Of a stretch of 64,000 nt of DNA, positions 22,390 through 33,171 are shown one piece after another; the stretch's first letter is position 1, and each line of letters opens with the position of its first letter. Origin of the DNA: Clarkia xantiana subsp. parviflora (taxonomy: Eukaryota > Streptophyta > Magnoliopsida > Myrtales > Onagraceae); assembly GCA_036873135.1 (NCBI GenBank), contig JAPTYO010000002.1:51268204-51332203 (forward strand). Direction: 5' to 3'. The notes under the pieces are model-generated. The model was not told where the DNA came from and did not search any database. It worked only from the letters and a program-made list of their open reading frames with translations. A program made the translations under genes and the position numbers.

Positions 22390-24560
22390 TCGTGGTCGAA
22401 CATGAGACATTACATTCCTTGAGGACGAATTTCCAACGCTTGGTGAAATGAAAACAGACGAAGTCTTGATTGAATTGGAGCAGGATATCGATGATAGTCA
22501 GGTCTCACTTACTTCGAGTGGGAGATTTGAGGCAGCAACGCAAGTGAATGAAATGGTAAATGAAGATGGGGACATTTCCATAGTAAATCCAGTGGGAGGA
22601 GCCAATCCTGCCACACAAATCACTGTTGCTGCAGGTACGAATTAAGTTGAACCTGATAATTACGTAGCCGGACCGCTGGATGAAAACCCAATAATGCCAC
22701 AACTACCCATTGTTCCCGGTGGGAGTGGATCAACCAACTTGGTTCCAGGTCCTAGTGATCAAGGAATTAATTTCGTAGGTAGAATCCCGAGACCGAGAGG
22801 TCGTCCAAGAAAAGTCGTAGGTCAAGGTACTAGCACTGCTCTTGTTCCCAGTGGGAGTGATGCTCCGATAGAAAGCATTATTCCGAATGGGATCAATGTT
22901 CAGACTCAAGATGGAATTAACGAGCCTAGATGAAGTCAAAGGCATCGAACTTCTCCCAAGAAGTATCCCATCAAGAAGGGTGAAATATTCACACTAACTT
23001 CTGTTGAAGAACCGGTAACGGTTTAAGAAGCGTTGAAAGGACCTCAAGCGAAGGAATGAAGGAAAGAAATGAAGGAAGAGATCGCCTTAATAAAATCCAA
23101 TTCGCTATGGTCTTTAGTTGACTTACCTGCTAACCACAGGGCCATAGGGGCTAAGTGGGTTCTGAAACTGAAACTCACTGCTGATTGAAATGTCGAGCGA
23201 TACAAATCTCGATTGGTTGTGAAAGGATACACCCAGCTTCACGGAGTGAACTTTGATGAGACATACTAACCGACTGTGCATTACACCACGGTCAGGGCAA
23301 TCCTAGCCCAAGTCGCAAGCCTCGATCTAGAGCTGCACCAAATGGATGTTAAAAACGCATAACTCCACGGAAACCTGGAGGAAGAGATTTATATGTAGCA
23401 ACCAGAGGGTTTCATTACTCATGGTAACGAGCATAAACTTTGTAAACTCCAAAGATCCATATATGTTCTTAAACAATCGTCTCGGCAATGGTACCGCAGA
23501 TTCCACGAGGAGATCGTTGGAAACGGATTCGTGAATCTTCACGAGGATCCATGCGTGTATACAAAGACCTCCGGTTCTAAGTACGTCATCTTAACTTTAT
23601 ACGTGATGACATACTCATTGCTGCGAACGATGTGAGTTTCATGCACGAATCAAAGTCCTAGATGGCATCTGTTTTGAGATGAAACACATAGATGCTACGT
23701 ACATCTTGGGCATTAAGATTGTTAGAGATCGTGCCGCCCGGAGATTGTGTCTATCTCAAGAAGCCTACATCAACAAACTGTTGAGAAGGTTTAGATTACA
23801 AGATGCTAAACCCGTGGAAACGCCGGTAGTATTCGGGTGCGCGTTGTCAAAACGCTACAGCCCGAAGAACCAGCAAGAGCGTGAACATATGAGAAGTGCA
23901 GAGTATTTAAGCATGGTCGGAAGTCTCATGTACGCCATGCTTTGCACTCGTCCAGACATCTGTTACGCTTTGGGCCTAGTAGAAAGATTCCAATCATACC
24001 CTGGTTATCAACATTTAAAAGCTGTAAAGCGGATCATGCGATATCTGAAAGGTACTGCCGACTACGTACTGTGCTATGAGGGCTGGAAGTTAGAATTGAC
24101 CAATTCAGTGACGTCGACCATGGTGGTAATCCAGACGATCGTAAGTCCACCACACGCTGAGTATTTCTCCTTGCTGATGCCGCCATTTCATGGACGGGCA
24201 CGAAGCAATCTTGTGTCGCGATGTCTACAATGGAATCGAAATTCGTTGCTCTCCCCAAAAATGCATAGGAAGATGTCTGTCTTAAAAGGCTTCTTACTGC
24301 GGTGCTTGGTGGCGATGTCGGGAGTAAACCTATGAAGGTGTTCTCTTACAGCCAAGCAACTATTGCGGCAGTAAAGAATCCAAAGTACCATAGTAGGACT
24401 AAACACATTGATGTGAAATATAATTATGCTAAATATATGGTAGAAGACAATTAATCACTTTAGAATACTCGCCCACTGATGGCATGGTGGTGGACCCATT
24501 AACTAAACCATTACGCAAAGAGACATTTGAAAAGCATGTTAAACTGCTTGGATTGTATAG
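22390..24560 (+). pseudogene. C1 copia integrase-RT linker, RT and RNase H remnant
   Basis: Begins in the variable linker (FLEDEFP-like, then LIELEQDIDDSQVSL), then a basic stretch (RPRGRPRKVVGQG). RT follows, read across several frames: AIGAKWVLKLKL, ERYKSRLVVKGYTQ, LELHQMDVKNA, VLKQSSRQWYRRFHE and LGIKIVRDRA. The longest intact frame is 23679-24335. The YVDD box is lost to a deletion (LTLYVMTYSL near 23605). RNase H is frameshifted after 24090. Stops interrupt at several places, so it is dead. Confidence 0.85.
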
Positions 24561-25666
24561 GGTTTAGAAGTGGACTTATATCTGTGATAACATTTAATTG
24601 AAAGTTACATTTTGATAAATGAGAGAATTGCAATTCGAGTTTATGATTCATCAACGTCGTAATGTTTGATTACATCGGATTTTACAGTCTAGAAACTGAG
24701 TCGTAGGAGGACGCAATCCTCTGCACAAATTATGTCGAATGTGGGCCTTGCCTAATCACACGGGCACGGTCGTCCTTTAGGAGAGAGGGGCCTCTACCGA
24801 AGCAAGACTGGCTAAGAACCAGTTGGGAAACTTGGTTACACAAAACGATCATTTGGTTTCGGACTAACACGACATGATCATCGTTTTGCACTTCGCCGGT
24901 GATGAAATCTGTTCGTCATTAACCACATTCCGGGCCAGCTGAAAGTCTGCGATAGCATCATTGACATATCCCACGCCTGACGATGTTCGGGTATGCTATC
25001 GACGCGTGCCATGTTCGACCACGGGGTCATGCTCGGTTGTGCTAGGTAGAATCCTCGTTATTCGGACGGGCGCAAACTTCTTCACCTCAAGCGTTTGATT
25101 AATCCTAGGAGACTTATGAAGAGGCACACGAAGTATCCTCATAGACTCAGAACTCATATCAAGGTCAGGCTAAATGTTCGCTTCCCGGCGTATTAGCGCA
25201 GTGCTGAAGAAAAAGGTCAAGTAACCACGTCTTTGGAAACCGGTTGGGTTTGACTAAGGGTATGACCGATGGGGATGCTCAAGTTCACCTGTAATTCACC
25301 GACTCTTGTATTCACTTGGTGGCCACCCACCGGATATTAGTGTAAGGTTGTGAATACTTGTACGGATGCCTTGGAAAAGTATTCATATGTGGAAACTGGG
25401 CAATAGGATAATTATCAGTTGAGCTAGGATACAGCGTGATACAAATTGATGTTTTTAACAGGTTATTTGAGACAGGGAATCAACGTTCTGTGGGCGCTAC
25501 AACACTCCTAACAGATGAGTAGCACGATGCTTGTCGTATCCGTCGGTCGCACGGCAAACCTTGTATGAACTATTCGGAAGCAGGGCAAGATCAGAAGAGT
25601 GAAATGTTGATGCGATTTGGACAACAATACATTAACAAGCACCCTCCCATTCTGGCGAGTGGGAGC
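24561..25666 (+). other. C1 3' untranslated region
   Basis: Non-coding. It aligns in reverse with 26641-27723 of C2. It ends in a purine tract (gcgagtgggagc) before the LTR. Confidence 0.7.
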
Positions 25667-26038
25667 TGTAAGCATATTTTGATTGGGCGCCGTAAATGGA
25701 AGCCCATTAATATGAATATGTTACCTAAGAAATTGGGTAAATGTCAAGTTAGGGAAATTGGGCTTGACCCAAATCCTAATTGACATGAGAGGCCCAAAAT
25801 TGGGCCTCCCTTACACATATAGGCCGGCCGAAATAATGAAGGGGCAAAGGTGACTTTTGTCCACTTTGTTCCTCCTATAAATAAGGGATGTTAGGGTTTT
25901 CTAAAGGGTAATTCACAATTCCTCCTAAGTGGTGATTTGAGAGAAAAACCCTCCTCCCTAAATACCAGTTCTTCAAGGAAACACTCCGGAGATCCGTCCC
26001 TGCCAAGAATCGACCAGAGCATTTGCTGTGGAGCTAAT
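25667..26038 (+). repeat. C1 3' LTR, partial
   Basis: Starts TGTAAGCAT and matches the 5' LTR to about ctaaatacca, then lacks about 55 bp, resumes at aaacactccgg and stops at gtggagctaa. The last about 190 bp of the LTR are missing. TATA box at about 25877. Confidence 0.88.
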
Positions 26039-26640
26039 TGTTGGATTACCGGGCTGATTACTACGGAAACTTAAACACAGGTACATGCCAGTAATCAGAA
26101 TTACGCAGCGAAAGATGTGCACATACCTTAAACCCTTTCCGTAGTCCCCAAGGATCCTGTTGAGGGAGTTCACGATCCACTGGACGGAACCCGTAGAATT
26201 CCTTGTTAAGGAAGTCCTATGCAGTATAGTCTCCATAGCAAAGCCTCTGATTGATTCTTGGTAGGGACGGATCTCCGGAGTGTTTTCCTCTAAGCAAATT
26301 GGCACACCCTTGGTGAAGGAATATGGTTCGGCCGAAACTATTATTTAGCGAGGAGGGTTTTTCTCTCAAATCACCACTTATGAGGAATTGTGAATTACCC
26401 TTTAGAAAACCCCAACACCCCTTATTTATAGGAGGAGCAAAGTGGACAAAAGTACACTTTTCCCTTATCACATAGTTTCGGCCGGCCATGTATAAGGGAG
26501 GCCCAATATTTGGGCCTCTCATGTCAATTGGGATTTGGGTCAAGCCCAATAACCCTAATGTGACATTTACCCAATTTCTTAGGTAACGTATACATATTAA
26601 TGGGCTCCTAATTATAGCGCCCAATCTCCATATGCTAACA
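26039..26640 (-). repeat. C2 3' LTR, 602 bp
   Basis: Plus strand begins TGTTGGATTACC and ends CATATGCTAACA. It pairs with 8648-9250 in reverse. Minus-strand TATA box near 26425-26435 (plus strand tatttatagg). Confidence 0.9.
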
Positions 26641-27723
26641 ACTCCCACCCGCCGGAATGGGAGGGTGCATGTTAATGTATTGTTGTCCAAATCGCATCAA
26701 CATTTCACTCTTCTAATCATGCCCCTGCTTCCGAATAGTTCATACGAGGTTTTTCGTGCGACCGGCGGATACGATGGGCATCGTGCTACTAATTAGTTAG
26801 GAGTGTTGGAGCGCCTGCTGAACGTTGATTCCCTATCTCAAATCAACATCTTAAAAACATCAATATGTGCCTAGTTTCCACGTAGGAATACTTCTCCAAG
26901 GCATCCTCACAAGTATTCACATCCTTCAACTAATATCCGGTTGGTGGCCACCTAGTGAATACAAGAGTCGGTGAATTACATGTGAAGTTGACCATCCACA
27001 TTGCTCATACCCTTAGTCAAACCCAACCAGTTTCCAAAGACGTGGTAACTTGGCCTTTTTCTTCAGCACTGCGTTCATACGCCGGGAAGCAAAATTGAGC
27101 CTAACCTTAGGTATGAGTTCTGAGTCCATGAGGATACTTCGGGTGCCTCTTCATAAGGCTCTCGGGATCAATCACACGCTCAAGGTGAAGAAGTTTGCGC
27201 CCGTCCGAATCACGAGGGTTCTATCTAGCACAACCGAGCATGACCCCATGGTCGAACGTGGCACACGTAGTATGAAGCACGCGTTGATAGCAAACCCGGA
27301 CATCGTCAGGTGTGGGTTATGTCAATGATGCTACTGCAGACTTTCATCTGGCCCAAGATGTGTTTAATGACGAATAGAGTTCATCAACGGCGAAGTGCAA
27401 ATCAAAAATCATATCGTGTTATTTCGAAACCAAATGATCGTTTTGCATAACCATGATTCCCAACTGGTTCTTAGCCAGTCTTGCTTCGGAAGAGGTCCAC
27501 CTCTCCTACAAGACGACCGTGCCCGTGTGACAAGGCAAGGCCCACATTCGACATAATTTATGCAGAGGATTGCGTCCTCCTACAACTTAGTTTATAGACC
27601 CTACAATCCGATGTAATCAAACATTATGACGTCAATGAATCATAAACACAAATTGCAATTCTCTCATTTATCAAAATATAACTTCCAATTCATCAAAATG
27701 TTATCACAGATACATGCCCACAT

Positions 27724-28197
27724 TTAAACCCTACGCAAACCAAGCAGTTTTACATGCTTTTCAAATATCTCTCTACGTAATGGTTTAGTTAGTGGGTCTG
27801 CCACCATATCATCAGTGGGCGAGTATTCTAAAGTGATTATATTATCGTGTACCATAGACTTAGAATAATTATATTTCACATCAATGTGTTTAGTCTTACT
27901 ATGGTACTTCAGATTCTTAACAGCCGCAATCGTTGTCTGACTGTCAGAGAACACCTTCACAGGTTTACTCCCAACATCGTCATCAAGCAGCGCAGTAAGA
28001 AGCCTTTTCAGCCAGACCGCTTCCTGTGCATTTTTGGAGAGAGCAACGAATTCTGATTCCATCGTAGACAGCGCGACACAGGATTGCTTCTTGCTCGTCC
28101 ATGAAATGGCGGCATCAGCAAGGAGAAACACTCTTCCTGTGGTGGACTTACGATCATCCGGATCGCTACAATGGTCGGCGTCACTGAATCCAGTCAA
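27724..28197 (-). pseudogene. C2 copia RNase H
   Basis: 157 open codons: MTGFSDADHCSD, TTGRVFLLADAAISWTSKKQ, ALSTMESEFVALS, KVFSDSQTTIAAVKN, HIDVKYNYSKSM, TKPLRREIFEKHVKLLGL. This is the full copia RNase H with its conserved Asp/Glu residues and normal C-terminus. It is the best preserved RNase H of the three copia copies but lacks RT upstream, so it is a fragment. Confidence 0.88.
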
Positions 28198-28201
28198 TTC
28201 T

Positions 28202-31102
28202 ATGGAGGACGCGCAACTATGGAAGGACGCGGTAAGTAACCATTATATCTTTCTCTAATCAAGACTTGCTTGTTGTGCTGCTTGTAATATGATTCTCTCT
28301 TTTGGTAGCATGCTGCTTATCCTGATCTTGACTCTACCACCTCATTGTTTGGTGTTTATGATGGCCATGGAGGTAAAAACTATTTCCCCTTACTTCTTTG
28401 CTGAATTTCTGTCTCAGTGCTTTTTTTGGGTTGCTGACTATTTATTTTGCACGCAGATATCATTTCCGTATATTGTGATTGTATTTTCTAGTACAATATA
28501 TATCTGTTGCATTGGTTACTGGTTATATGCCATGTCTGTATATCCCTTTCTGCCTCCGGTGATTCTGTTTATGCTTTTGTGTTGTCATGACTTATTACTG
28601 ATACTACTGAAAAATTACCAGAAGGCTCTACAAATGGGATTTAGTATATATATCAAGATTTTATCATTCAAAGCTACCTGGAGTCTGGAAATGCCAAACA
28701 ATCACAATTGTATCATCTGATGCATGTCTCTTCATTGGACTTTCCAAATGTGTTAAATTGAAGTTTTTTGATATATTAGTGCTATGGACATGTTGATTAT
28801 TGACTTTTTAAAGTCGTTCATGTGGAACTTTTCAATTTCTTTTAGTTTATGCTGGTCCAACTTTATTTGTTGGGACTGTGTATAATATTGTCTGTCTGCA
28901 TGTCTAAGAATGCCCCCATTTGCAGAAGTAAACCACATAACATATTTGAGAAACTCTATAAATGCTTCAGTAAAAATAATGTGTCTAGGTAGTCAAGTAC
29001 CTAAGACCATCTTTAAGGATTTGGACTTGTGCATCGTCATGATTAGAACTGCATGCACATTTTATTTCCTACATGCACAAAATGCATGTGCACTACTAAC
29101 TTTTTTCAAAAGCCACAACTTGCTGGTAAGGTCGTTGCAAAGTTCTGTGCCAAATTTCTTCACCAACAGGTCCTAAAAAATGAGGAGTATGCTGTTGGTG
29201 ACATTGCAACTTCTGCTCGTAAAGCTTTCCTAAGGTCTTAGAATTTGAGTTTCCAATTCCTTTGCATGTAACAGCACCTAGTTATAGTATATTTTTTACT
29301 GCAAAATTAAATCTGACCTTAAGTTGTTCGTTTGTACCTGATATATAAGATATGACCTGTAAAAAATTACTGTTTAGTTCTCTGGATGAGAGCCAAAGGA
29401 CCTCTTTAGATCAGTTTTACTCGTCTTTTGCATAAAATCTCTATTTCCATTGATACTGTGGCAGGATGGATGAGATGATGCGAGGTCAAAGAGGATGGAG
29501 GGAATTATCTGTTCTAGGAGACAAATTAAATAAGTTTTCTGGAATGATTGAGGGGTTAATATGGTCTCCTCGAGGTTCTGATGCAAAAGACACTATCAAT
29601 GATTGGGCTGTTGAGGAGGTTGGTGGCTTGTTGTCTTAAGAAAGTTACCGAACTTTATATCTCCTGGATTTTGTATTCTCAAAGAGCTTTTTGCTTATCA
29701 ACTCTCTTCTTGATTTGTTGTTTTTTCAAATATTTTAGAAGCTTATGCAATTTAAACTTCCTGCCCTTGTCAGGGTCCTCATTCTGATTTTTCTGGACCA
29801 ACATCTGGATGTACTGCCTGTGTTGCAATTATCAGAAACAACCAACTTATTGTTGCAAATGCTGGTGATTCTCGCTGTGTCTTATCTAGGAAGGGCCAGG
29901 TAATTCATTCCTTAGAAATTTGGTATTTCTGTTTTGGCCTATTGGTATTTAGTGGACGTATAAAATTTCTTTTGTTTGTAGGCGTACAATCTTTCTCTTG
30001 ATCATAAACCTCATTTGGATGCTGAAAAGGAACGGATCATAAAAGCGGGCGGCTTTTTCCATGCCGGACGAGTTAATGGCAGTCTGAATCTCAGTAGGGC
30101 TATAGGTGCATCTCAGGTCCTTTTGTCAATTGTCAGATTATTGTTTGTGGTCTTCGTGCAATTGTTCCTCTCCTTCATATTAGTACTACTACTACCCTGG
30201 ATTTGCTTGAACTCATTATTTCCCACCTTGTCTCAAGCAGCTGAATATTACATTTTCTCAAAGAAAAGAAACTTAATTTTCCATGTCATGAGTTTGGAAC
30301 TTTGTCAGGATATGTTACCCTATGGAAATAAATTGAATTTCGGCACATATTATAGCGGCCATTTTCTTTGTCAGTGTCTACAACTCACATGTATGCTGAC
30401 CTTGTACAGGTGACATGGAGTTCAAGCAGAACAAGTTCCTCCCTGCTGAGAAGCAGATTGTGACAGCGAATCCAGATGTGAATGCGGTGAGTAGTATTTG
30501 CAGCACTTTCACTTTGAAGGTTCAAGAAAAAATGTGATGGTGCAGCTTTTGAGATGTATGCCCGGTCTTTGTTTGTAGGTTGAGCTTTGTGATGATGATG
30601 ATTTCCTTGTTGTAGCATGTGATGGCATTTGGTAGGAACAATATCTTCAGCTTTAAATAACTTCAACCGAAAAAGTAGAAAGCCTTAAAAATCCAGATTG
30701 TTGTCATTGGAGTAGTGAATTTGATGTTGGTTTGTTTTCAGGGATTGCATGTCTAGCCAGCAGCTAGTGGATTTCATCAACAATCAGTTGAAGTCGGTGA
30801 GTATATTGGTTTCATTTTGTTTTATTTTAAAACAAATAATACAATGTGGAAAGTAGTATGTATATCTCAACAGTGTTCTCTCTCATTTTGTTGTATATAT
30901 GCAGCCGCAGGAAACCAAGCTGTCTAGTGTGTGTGAGAGAGTTTTCGACAGATGTTTGGCTCCATCCACTATTGGTGGGGAAGGATGCGACAACATGACC
31001 ATGATCTTGGTCCAGTTCAAGAAACCAATCCTTGCTGTCACCTCCTCCTCCTCACCATCAGAAGAGACCAACCAACTCTTTCCATCCCACGTTGCCGCTT
31101 GA
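28202..31102 (+). pseudogene. PP2C-type protein phosphatase, 5'-truncated
   Basis: Ten exon segments are visible: 28202-28231, 28309-28372, 29126-29234, 29465-29618, 29774-29899, 29982-30105, 30410-30486, 30579-30631, 30742-30796 and 30905-31102. They encode a metal-dependent Ser/Thr phosphatase with FGVYDGHGG (metal Asp), [53 protein letters not shown] and GEGCDNMT. The order resembles the small plant PP2C group starting with a short N-terminal tail. The usual 5' exon(s) encoding about 30 residues before MEDA are absent because C2 is fused at 28202. Splice phases agree throughout, but the acceptor before 29126 reads ttgctg instead of the expected ttgcag, and the alternative AG nearby leads to a stop. 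The other exons show no frameshift. I call it a recent pseudogene. Confidence 0.85.
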
Positions 31103-31524
31103 AGTGACTGAACCAAAATCTGACAAATAAAAACAACAGATCACGGCGTTTGGGTTGGCTTGTATTATAAATAAGATCTGTAATGGCTGAAGAAGGCTGG
31201 CCATTCCATTTTTTTTAATCGAGGGTTCTTTCTCTCTCCTTTCAGAGTTGATATGTCTGTATGATTTGGCTTTTCTGGAAGGATTTTTGACTAATCGGTC
31301 TTCTTATTTTTTGTCTCTTTTTTCCTTTGTATTTTTTTTTTTTTGAGCAAATGGATGTCGCATGATATATGATGATGATGAAATGTTGGTTTTTATCGTC
31401 GCAGTCTAAGAAGAAAGCTGTCTGTTTCTTCTGTCAATCAATGAGATGAGAGGAGGAGCATCTTGATTAGTTAATAATAATGGTGGGTGGGTCACAAATG
31501 AATGAATGAATATTGCAACTAAAA
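31103..31524 (+). other. PP2C 3' untranslated region and spacer
   Basis: T-rich sequence after the stop. It includes a run of about 15 T near 31331 and tandem gat near 31370. The convergent phytocyanin gene ends at 31525. Confidence 0.5.
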
Positions 31525-32260
31525 TTAAAATGTCAAAGCAGAGAGAGCCAGAAGAAGCAGCCCCGTTGGCAAGATGGGGGGAGGGTTGATCAAGGTGACA
31601 GCAACGCTGGTTGGAGAGGGAGAGGGAGCCACAGCAACAGTGGGAGAAGGTGCTGGAGAAACTCCAAGATGACGATGGTGGACTCGGTTCTGCAAGTAAC
31701 GAGAGAGAAGTACCTTAACTGCAACACCTCCACACCCATCAAGGAGTACACAGGCGGCAACACTACTGTTAAACTGCACAAATCTGGGCCCCACTACTTC
31801 ATCAGTGGAGCTCAAGGCCACTGCAACAAGTGGGGCCCAGATTTGTGCAGTTTAACAGTAGTGTTGCCGCCTGTGTACTCCTTGATGGGTGTGGAGGTGT
31901 TGCAGTTAAGGTACTTCTCTCTCGTTACTTGCAGAACCGAGTCCTTATCCCCGTCGTATGTCCACACTGTAATTTTTAATTAATTAAAACAACAAGATGG
32001 ATGGATCGGATCGGATCATTTACTGCTCTGCTCTGCTCATAAAGTATAGTAGTAACTATATATATACCATACATACCTAGAGAGTACCCGATCTGAAATC
32101 GAGCACTAGCTGCCCATGCATTGAGAGAGTCGGAGTCTGAGGTCGGAATCTTCCAACCATCTTTCTTCCCACCCACCAGAATCTCGTTAGCTTCTGAGAA
32201 GCTGCTACATACCATGAGACATGTGGCCAAAAGGACAGCACAAACCAAAATCACAGCCAT
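31525..32260 (-). pseudogene. Phytocyanin / early-nodulin-like gene, rearranged
   Basis: Minus strand. Exon 1 (32260-32077) encodes a signal peptide (MAVILVCAVLLATCLMV...) and the phytocyanin start (EILVGGKKDGWKIP, LNAWAASARFQIGYSL). An intron with gtatgt donor ends at ttacag, and exon 2 starts at 31966 with WTYDGDKDSVLQVTR, LNCNTSTPIKEY and KLHKSGPH. There the gene is broken: 31828-31796 is inverted, followed by an inverted copy of the preceding 116 bp, giving an early stop. The remaining 31679-31525 still encodes the proper tail: a Pro/Ala/Ser-rich stretch (VSPAPSPTVAVAPSPSPT) and a hydrophobic C-terminus (GLLLLALSALTF) of the GPI-anchor type. Intact family members are extracellular plasma-membrane-anchored blue-copper-like proteins. 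The segment normally between GHCNK and the Pro-rich tail is gone. Confidence 0.85.
31680..31944. repeat. Perfect 116-bp inverted repeat with 33-bp loop
   Basis: Left arm 31680-31795, loop 31796-31828, right arm 31829-31944. The arms are exact reverse complements by base-by-base reading. Both derive from phytocyanin exon 2; the loop holds the next 33 bp of the same exon in inverted orientation relative to the gene. Confidence 0.95.
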
Positions 32261-32365
32261 CCCGAGCAAGTGAACCAATGAAGAGAAAAGCCCAGTTATA
32301 TATATCGAAGAAAGAAATATTGAAGAAGAGTATTTCTTTTGTTGTTGGTGAAAAGTGAATAACAA

Positions 32366-33171
32366 TATTGTTACTATATATATATATATTAGGAGGCTAG
32401 GATAGGATAGGAATTAGGAAGAGACAAGTGAAGTAGCCGTTGGTTATTGTTTTCGAAACAGCAGAGCAGAGCAGGTCAAATAAACAACGGTCGAAAAAGA
32501 AGAGTTAGTTAATATGCTGCTCCTGCCTGCTTGCGCCTTAGTTCGGCCCAACCCAATTGCTCAATGGGCAGGCAGGCAGGCTATGAAATGTGTCGGTACG
32601 ATACGAGGCCCTCAATCACTCAATAGTTTGTTGCGTCCGCTTATTCTACGACCTCGCTGCTATCTCTCAAGTTTTATTCGACATGATTATTATTTTTTCT
32701 CAAATTTATAATCGGTCAAGCTTTAATTTTGGAATTCGACTTAATCCAAATTTAACATAATCGGGCTCTGCTCAAAGATTAAACTCGAATTCGGTTAACT
32801 TATATAACAATTAATTAGTACTACTTAAAAGAATAATAGTAAGAATCAAAGTCAACTCGTCTTATAAACTCGAACTTGAAACCCATTTAGATTCGCAAGT
32901 AACTCAAGCCGAGTATTATCAAACTCAAACTCGATATACGATAAAGTTCAACTCGAACTTGAATTGACTCGATTTTTTTTTTGTCGAATTCAAGTTTTGA
33001 CCGAATCGATCCGGACATAAATAATCATAGTTTCACTTATTTACATACGTAGCTGCTACCGACGGAGTTCCATGTAATGGACGCAATATAATATTTTTAT
33101 TTATTATTATAATAAAAAATCAGAACCCGATTCCAAATATGGCAGCTCGCTCACCTTCGTCTTTCTCTCAC
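32366..33171. other. Intergenic, no gene seen
   Basis: Contains a TA-rich run (32374-32391) and a stretch rich in aactcga/ttcgag motifs (32700-33020) such as degraded repeats often have. No coding evidence. Confidence 0.5.

Larger units (their letters stand above)
8648..26038 (+). mobile_element. C1: Ty1/copia element with a nested gypsy insertion
   Basis: 5' LTR (8648-9250), methionine-tRNA PBS, leader, gag, degraded middle, RT and RNase H, 3' untranslated region, partial 3' LTR (25667-26038). The leader is interrupted by EB (10196-19438), so the copia sequence itself is about 8 kb. Protease and most of integrase are not recognisable. The 3' LTR has an internal deletion of about 55 bp and stops at gtggagctaa, where the inverted element C2 begins. 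The family is the same as C0 and C2. Confidence 0.85.
26039..28202 (-). mobile_element. C2: 5'-truncated copia copy, inverted against C1
   Basis: Reading right to left: RNase H (28200-27724), 3' untranslated region (27723-26641), complete 3' LTR (26640-26039) with TGTTAG...CCAACA ends. It starts inside RNase H, so everything upstream is lost, and that end is fused to the PP2C gene. Its LTR end abuts the truncated C1 LTR, giving tail-to-tail inverted copies about 2 kb long each. By eye the two arms are about 85% alike. Confidence 0.88.

Noticed and set aside
31513..31983. Plus-strand 156-codon frame containing phytocyanin-like sequence
   Set aside because: It reads the inverted arm of the hairpin plus antisense of the tail; the gene itself is on the minus strand.
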